Shown in pieces: positions 61,234 through 64,000 of a stretch of 64,000 nucleotides of DNA. Source of the DNA: a virus; IMG/VR virus record IMGVR_UViG_3300024255_001563, positions 124,001 to 188,000 of that record; one strand, given 5' to 3'. Position 1 is the stretch's first letter, and each line of letters opens with the position of its first letter. The notes beneath the pieces are model-generated. The model was not told the origin of the DNA. It ran no database searches and worked only from the letters and a program-made list of their open reading frames with translations. A program made the translations under genes and the position numbers.

Positions 61234-62176
61234 TTCCGAATAAGGATATGTGGAGTCTGGGCGTGAATCGCCATCCTTTTTCCATACAGACCTGCGCAAC
61301 CTCTTGAACGTTGAGGACATACTCTTCCGAGCGTCCCCCAAGCGGCATACAATATACTGGACACTCAACGCCGACATCACGATATGCTTGCACAGCTCTG
61401 CCAGCTTCTTCAATATCTGCACGATCAGCAACAACAAATTTAAGATAAACATCACTGCCAGCAACAGTGGAATAATTAAGAGCGACACTAGGACGTATAG
61501 CGTCCTCCCAAGATTCTCCGCTAACGGATAGCTTTGGCGAACACGACCATGTGACTGTAATTCTGTCGCTATCGTTGAGATAGTTGTATAAGTCGTCGTG
61601 TAGAACTTGTGTAGTGTTTGTTTCAAATGTGACATTTTTTAAATCCTTCATGCGGGGATGTTCGAACAGCTCTACGTAAAGACGTTGCCACGCTAACAAC
61701 GGTTCACCACCTGTCATAATAAGATGGATATCTTGACCGTTATCCATTGTCCACTTACCTTCTGGAGTAAGCGATAGCAAATGTTCAACTACTTCGTCAA
61801 CTTCTGCAAGTTTGTTAAAGTCTTTAAACTCGGGATAGATACTTGCATAAGTGTCACACCCTGTATGAATGATAGGCAAGTCTGTAAACTTTTCAGTCTT
61901 TTCAACAATGCCATCATCTAGTAAGTCTTTTACTTCTTGATTGTATCGTTGTCCTGCTTCATGCTTCTCTGCACGACTAGGTTCGTCTTTCCCAAGTCCA
62001 AAGTTCATACAACGAAAGTTACAACCGAATGTGCGTAGGAATACACTAGGTACTCCTACAAACTTACCTTCGCCTTGTACTGAATAAAATGCTTCTGAAT
62101 ATCTAAGTTTCATAGCTGGCTTTCTGTTAACTGCTTCATAAGAGGGATAACCTTTTTCAAATACTGGTGCTATCAT
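61217..62176 (-). CDS. queE: 7-carboxy-7-deazaguanine synthase (QueE)
   Basis: 319 residues from the ATG at 62176, which overlaps the stop of the upstream 44-aa ORF as ATGA and has AAGGA at -10. FYSVQGEGKFVGVPSVFLRT followed by FGCNFRC and IMTGGEPLLAW are the QueE signatures; VTWSCSPKLSVSG is the substrate-binding segment. The radical SAM cysteines are split: C52-x3-C56, then C107 (TGCDTYASI) after a 50-residue insertion. QueE rearranges 6-carboxy-tetrahydropterin to carboxy-deazaguanine, the step after FolE and QueD in preQ0/queuosine synthesis, used by some phages for DNA modification. Confidence 0.8.
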   Translation of the reverse strand: MIAPVFEKGYPSYEAVNRKPAMKLRYSEAFYSVQGEGKFVGVPSVFLRTFGCNFRCMNFGLGKDEPSRAEKHEAGQRYNQEVKDLLDDGIVEKTEKFTDLPIIHTGCDTYASIYPEFKDFNKLAEVDEVVEHLLSLTPEGKWTMDNGQDIHLIMTGGEPLLAWQRLYVELFEHPRMKDLKNVTFETNTTQVLHDDLYNYLNDSDRITVTWSCSPKLSVSGESWEDAIRPSVALNYSTVAGSDVYLKFVVADRADIEEAGRAVQAYRDVGVECPVYCMPLGGRSEEYVLNVQEVAQVCMEKGWRFTPRLHISLFGNAWGT

Positions 62177-62307
62177 TTGTTTAGCATCCTTGCACAAGTT
62201 AGGAATGAATTCTCTTCAAGGCAATCAGTCCATATATGATTTAAATAAAATCCTATGCCTACAATAAAAATAACTGCGGCAGCACCGTAAATTAATTTCT
62301 CAATCAT
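62173..62307 (-). CDS. 44-aa single-span membrane peptide between folE and queE
   Basis: 44 residues: a short lead, a hydrophobic stretch (YGAAAVIFIVGIGFY, about residues 7-21) and a polar end (LNHIWTDCLEENSF). It starts at the last base of the folE stop (TAATG) with AGGAG upstream, and ends overlapping the queE start as ATGA. The exact coupling on both sides argues strongly that it is translated. Function unknown; it has no signal-cleavage site that I see. Confidence 0.6.
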   Translation of the reverse strand: MIEKLIYGAAAVIFIVGIGFYLNHIWTDCLEENSFLTCARMLNK

Positions 62308-62990
62308 TAGCAACTAAACTCCTGTTGTAGTTTAATGTTATCAAAGAACTCTTTCTTTGTACCTGCGTCATCTTTAAATGCACCACGTAGTACTGTAGTT
62401 TGTGTTAAACTACTGTGTGCCATAATGCCACGATTCTCACAACAACCATGTGTTGCTTGAATATAAACACCTAAATGTTCTGCATCAGTTGCCGCCTGAA
62501 TCTCTCTAGCAATATCATTTGCAAGTTCTTCTTGTAGTGTTCCACGTCTAGCACACCATTGTGCAATACGTGTGTACTTGCTTAGACCAATTAATTTGTC
62601 TGCGGCAATAATACCAATGTATGCAATACCTGCTACTGGCTGGTGATGATGCGAACACATACTCTTTAGTTCCGAACGCACTACTAACATACCTTCATAA
62701 CGATCATCGCTGTCGTTTGGAAATGCTGTTGCAGTTGGAGCAGGGTCATAACGTCCTGCCATAATTTCATTGTAGTACATTTTAGCAAGACGTTTTGCTG
62801 TACCTTTAGAGTTAGGATCTTGATATCTATCAATTACAAGTGCATCTAGTACACTTTCAAATGCTGTAGTTGCTTCGTCGATAAGTGCTTCTTTGTCACC
62901 TTCTTGCAATACTGCACTAATATTGTCGCCAGCCCAGTAACGACTCTTTGCCTGTACTAGGCGGGCTTTAATTTCTTCACTTTTACTCAT
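62307..62990 (-). CDS. folE: GTP cyclohydrolase I (FolE)
   Basis: 227 residues. MCSHHHQP (C112) and THGCCENRG (H181 and C183/C184) supply the zinc and catalytic residues, and IGLSKYTRIAQWCARRGTLQ is the family signature. FolE makes dihydroneopterin triphosphate from GTP, feeding both folate and, with QueD and QueE, 7-deazaguanine synthesis. First gene of a coupled operon (folE, 44-aa peptide, queE, small ORF, 131-aa protein) behind a sigma70 promoter. QueD is not in the window. Confidence 0.9.
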   Translation of the reverse strand: MSKSEEIKARLVQAKSRYWAGDNISAVLQEGDKEALIDEATTAFESVLDALVIDRYQDPNSKGTAKRLAKMYYNEIMAGRYDPAPTATAFPNDSDDRYEGMLVVRSELKSMCSHHHQPVAGIAYIGIIAADKLIGLSKYTRIAQWCARRGTLQEELANDIAREIQAATDAEHLGVYIQATHGCCENRGIMAHSSLTQTTVLRGAFKDDAGTKKEFFDNIKLQQEFSC

Positions 62991-63052
62991 GTGTTTCTCC
63001 GATGTTTAGGCAGTGGATTGCCGGTAGTAATACAATGCACAATATAACTTAT

Positions 63053-63081
63053 ATTATACATTGTATTTAGGTTTTTGTCAA
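63053..63081 (-). promoter_or_regulatory. sigma70 promoter of the folE-queE operon
   Basis: Minus strand: TTGACA at 63076-63081, 17-base spacer, TATAAT at 63053-63058, a full-consensus promoter whose -35 overlaps the end of the upstream small gene. A ~60-base leader with CGGAGAAA precedes the folE ATG at 62990. Confidence 0.8.
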
Positions 63082-63287
63082 GCACTAAAATATTTTGTTA
63101 ACATTTCCATGCGATCGTTAGCAGCAGCCATTTTATCAAGTTCTTCTTGAATAGCTTCTACAATGTCACTGTGTTCACCAATACCTGTGGCATTGTTCAT
63201 GTATACCATGATGTTAGTCTTTGCTCTTTCGAGCTCTCCTTCGGCATGCATACGTGCGGCTTTTACTAATTGTTCTTTCAAAATCAT
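63078..63287 (-). CDS. small conserved phage protein, 69 aa
   Basis: 69 residues, helical and charged (LVKAARMHAEGELERAKTNI, IVEAIQEELDKMAAANDRME). GGAAAGGAAATG precedes the ATG. It may form a coiled coil. It lies between the phosphoribosyltransferase and folE; no function can be assigned. Confidence 0.55.
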   Translation of the reverse strand: MILKEQLVKAARMHAEGELERAKTNIMVYMNNATGIGEHSDIVEAIQEELDKMAAANDRMEMLTKYFSA

Positions 63288-63306
63288 TTCCTTTCCTTTA
63301 TATGAT

Positions 63307-63858
63307 TTAATATTCAGCTACGTTTTCCCAAGGGTAAACTAGCCAAACATCTTCTTCTGTTTTGTTAATTTCGTGACAAGTGTAACGTACATTGTCAAAC
63401 TCACTTGCATCGTTGTTTGTTAGAGTAGCAAATCGAACATTGTTAGCCCAAACACTTGCCCAAGCATTGTCTTCTTGTGGTAAGCAACTTGATTCCCAAT
63501 CTTGTTTAATCCAGTTAAACGTAGCACCAGTATCGTTAATATCATCTACAACAAGAATGTTTTTACGTTTTTTATTATCCCAACGACAGGTTTCTTGTTC
63601 TTCTAGTGGAACATATCCAAACGCATCTTCTGACATCCACAAGTTACTTTCAGGACCCATTTCGTCATCACGTAAACTTACTTTAAGTGCTTCGCAACGA
63701 ATGCCAGTCATATTACTAATAATAGTAGCAGGTACATTGCCACCGCGTGTAAGACCTACAATGTAATCAGGACGCCAGTTGTCAGTGTACATTTGATTAA
63801 CAATGCTTACGCACATGCGTTCAACATCAGTCCAGCTGTAATAATGTTTCTTAATCAT
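63307..63858 (-). CDS. phosphoribosyltransferase-like protein
   Basis: 183 residues. KNILVVDDINDTGAT (residues ~100-113) is the PRPP-binding loop of type I phosphoribosyltransferases, and YIVGLTRGGNVPATIISNM the preceding strand and P-P-x loop region. The size fits purine or pyrimidine phosphoribosyltransferases. It probably salvages a base or nucleoside for phage DNA synthesis or for the deazaguanine pathway. ATGA overlap with the upstream frame. Confidence 0.75.
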   Translation of the reverse strand: MIKKHYYSWTDVERMCVSIVNQMYTDNWRPDYIVGLTRGGNVPATIISNMTGIRCEALKVSLRDDEMGPESNLWMSEDAFGYVPLEEQETCRWDNKKRKNILVVDDINDTGATFNWIKQDWESSCLPQEDNAWASVWANNVRFATLTNNDASEFDNVRYTCHEINKTEEDVWLVYPWENVAEY

Positions 63859-64000
63859 TTGCCTTCCTTTGAAGATTTTTCTGCTTTAGATAGTTTGTTG
63901 TTCCAGGTGTTGTTACTAATGCCTAGTTCGCTTGGCATAGGCTTTGTTTTGCCTTTAGTAATTTCACCGCCCTTAGCAAGGAACTCTGCCTTCATGCGTT
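63855..64000 (-). CDS. small basic ORF, possibly 5'-incomplete at window end
   Basis: At least 46 residues from an ATG at 63995 (AEFLAKGGEITKGKTKPMPS, then ELGISNNTWNNKLSKAEKSS). The frame is still open at the window edge, so the true start may lie outside. The stop overlaps the phosphoribosyltransferase start as ATGA, which supports coupled translation. Basic and short; a regulator or nucleoid-type protein is possible but unproven. Confidence 0.5.
   Translation of the reverse strand, partial: RMKAEFLAKGGEITKGKTKPMPSELGISNNTWNNKLSKAEKSSKEGK

Noticed and set aside
61126-61635. 169-aa minus-strand frame with hydrophobic segments overlapping queE
   Set aside because: Most of it lies out of frame inside the well-supported queE gene. 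Only its last 35 codons are free enough to be a gene, and they are annotated separately.
1-64000. CRISPR arrays, insertion sequences, integrase and attachment sites
   Set aside because: No regularly spaced direct repeats, transposase or integrase motifs, or terminal duplications were seen.

Overview
The window looks like part of a large, AT-rich genome of a tailed phage of the T4-like marine myovirus type (cyanophage or pelagiphage relatives). This rests on the tail-fibre genes with a tail-collar domain, T4-type late promoter boxes (consensus near DATAAATA) next to perfect sigma70 promoters, a FEN-type 5'-3' exonuclease like T4 RNase H, a MoxR-ATPase/VWA-metallopeptidase pair, folE and queE, and almost no intergenic space. 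I see no tRNA, integrase, IS element or CRISPR array. The host cannot be read from the window; base composition and gene types fit an AT-rich marine bacterium.

Layout. 1-14.8 kb (+): late structural genes: a giant virion protein (5' end outside the window), a 204-aa protein, three tail-fibre paralogues sharing an N-terminal module, and a pair of smaller fibre-like paralogues. 14.8-35.5 kb (+): one long translationally coupled operon behind a consensus sigma70 promoter, with GT-A glycosyltransferase-like proteins, a GNAT-like protein, a methyltransferase, an SGNH hydrolase and ten radical SAM proteins. 35.5-39.2 kb (-): two more radical SAM proteins, a QueC-like PP-loop ATPase and a PLP-fold protein. 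39.2-41.1 kb (+): a 2OG-Fe(II) oxygenase and a kinase-like/2OG fusion. 41.1-45.1 kb (-): a COG1964-like radical SAM protein followed by five 2OG oxygenases. 45.1-51.7 kb: kinase-like, GNAT-like and methyltransferase-like proteins, two more 2OG oxygenases, a fatty acid desaturase and a nitroreductase-like protein. 51.7-64 kb (-): a Rossmann-fold protein, another fibre protein, small conserved phage proteins, the MoxR/VWA pair, an Smr protein, the exonuclease, folE, a 44-aa membrane peptide, queE and a phosphoribosyltransferase.

The striking part is 14.8-51.7 kb: thirteen radical SAM enzymes and nine 2OG-Fe(II) oxygenase domains, mixed with glycosyl-, acetyl- and methyltransferase-like proteins, lie beside the tail-fibre genes. 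I infer a modification island acting on virion proteins, a host surface polymer or a small molecule. The substrate is not visible in the sequence and no obvious precursor peptide is present.

Regulation seen in sequence: six sigma70 promoters, about a dozen late-promoter boxes and one strong hairpin terminator. Several promoters sit so close to the start codon that the predicted transcripts would be leaderless. A GC-rich, folded 90-nt intergenic element near 58.8 kb is unexplained.
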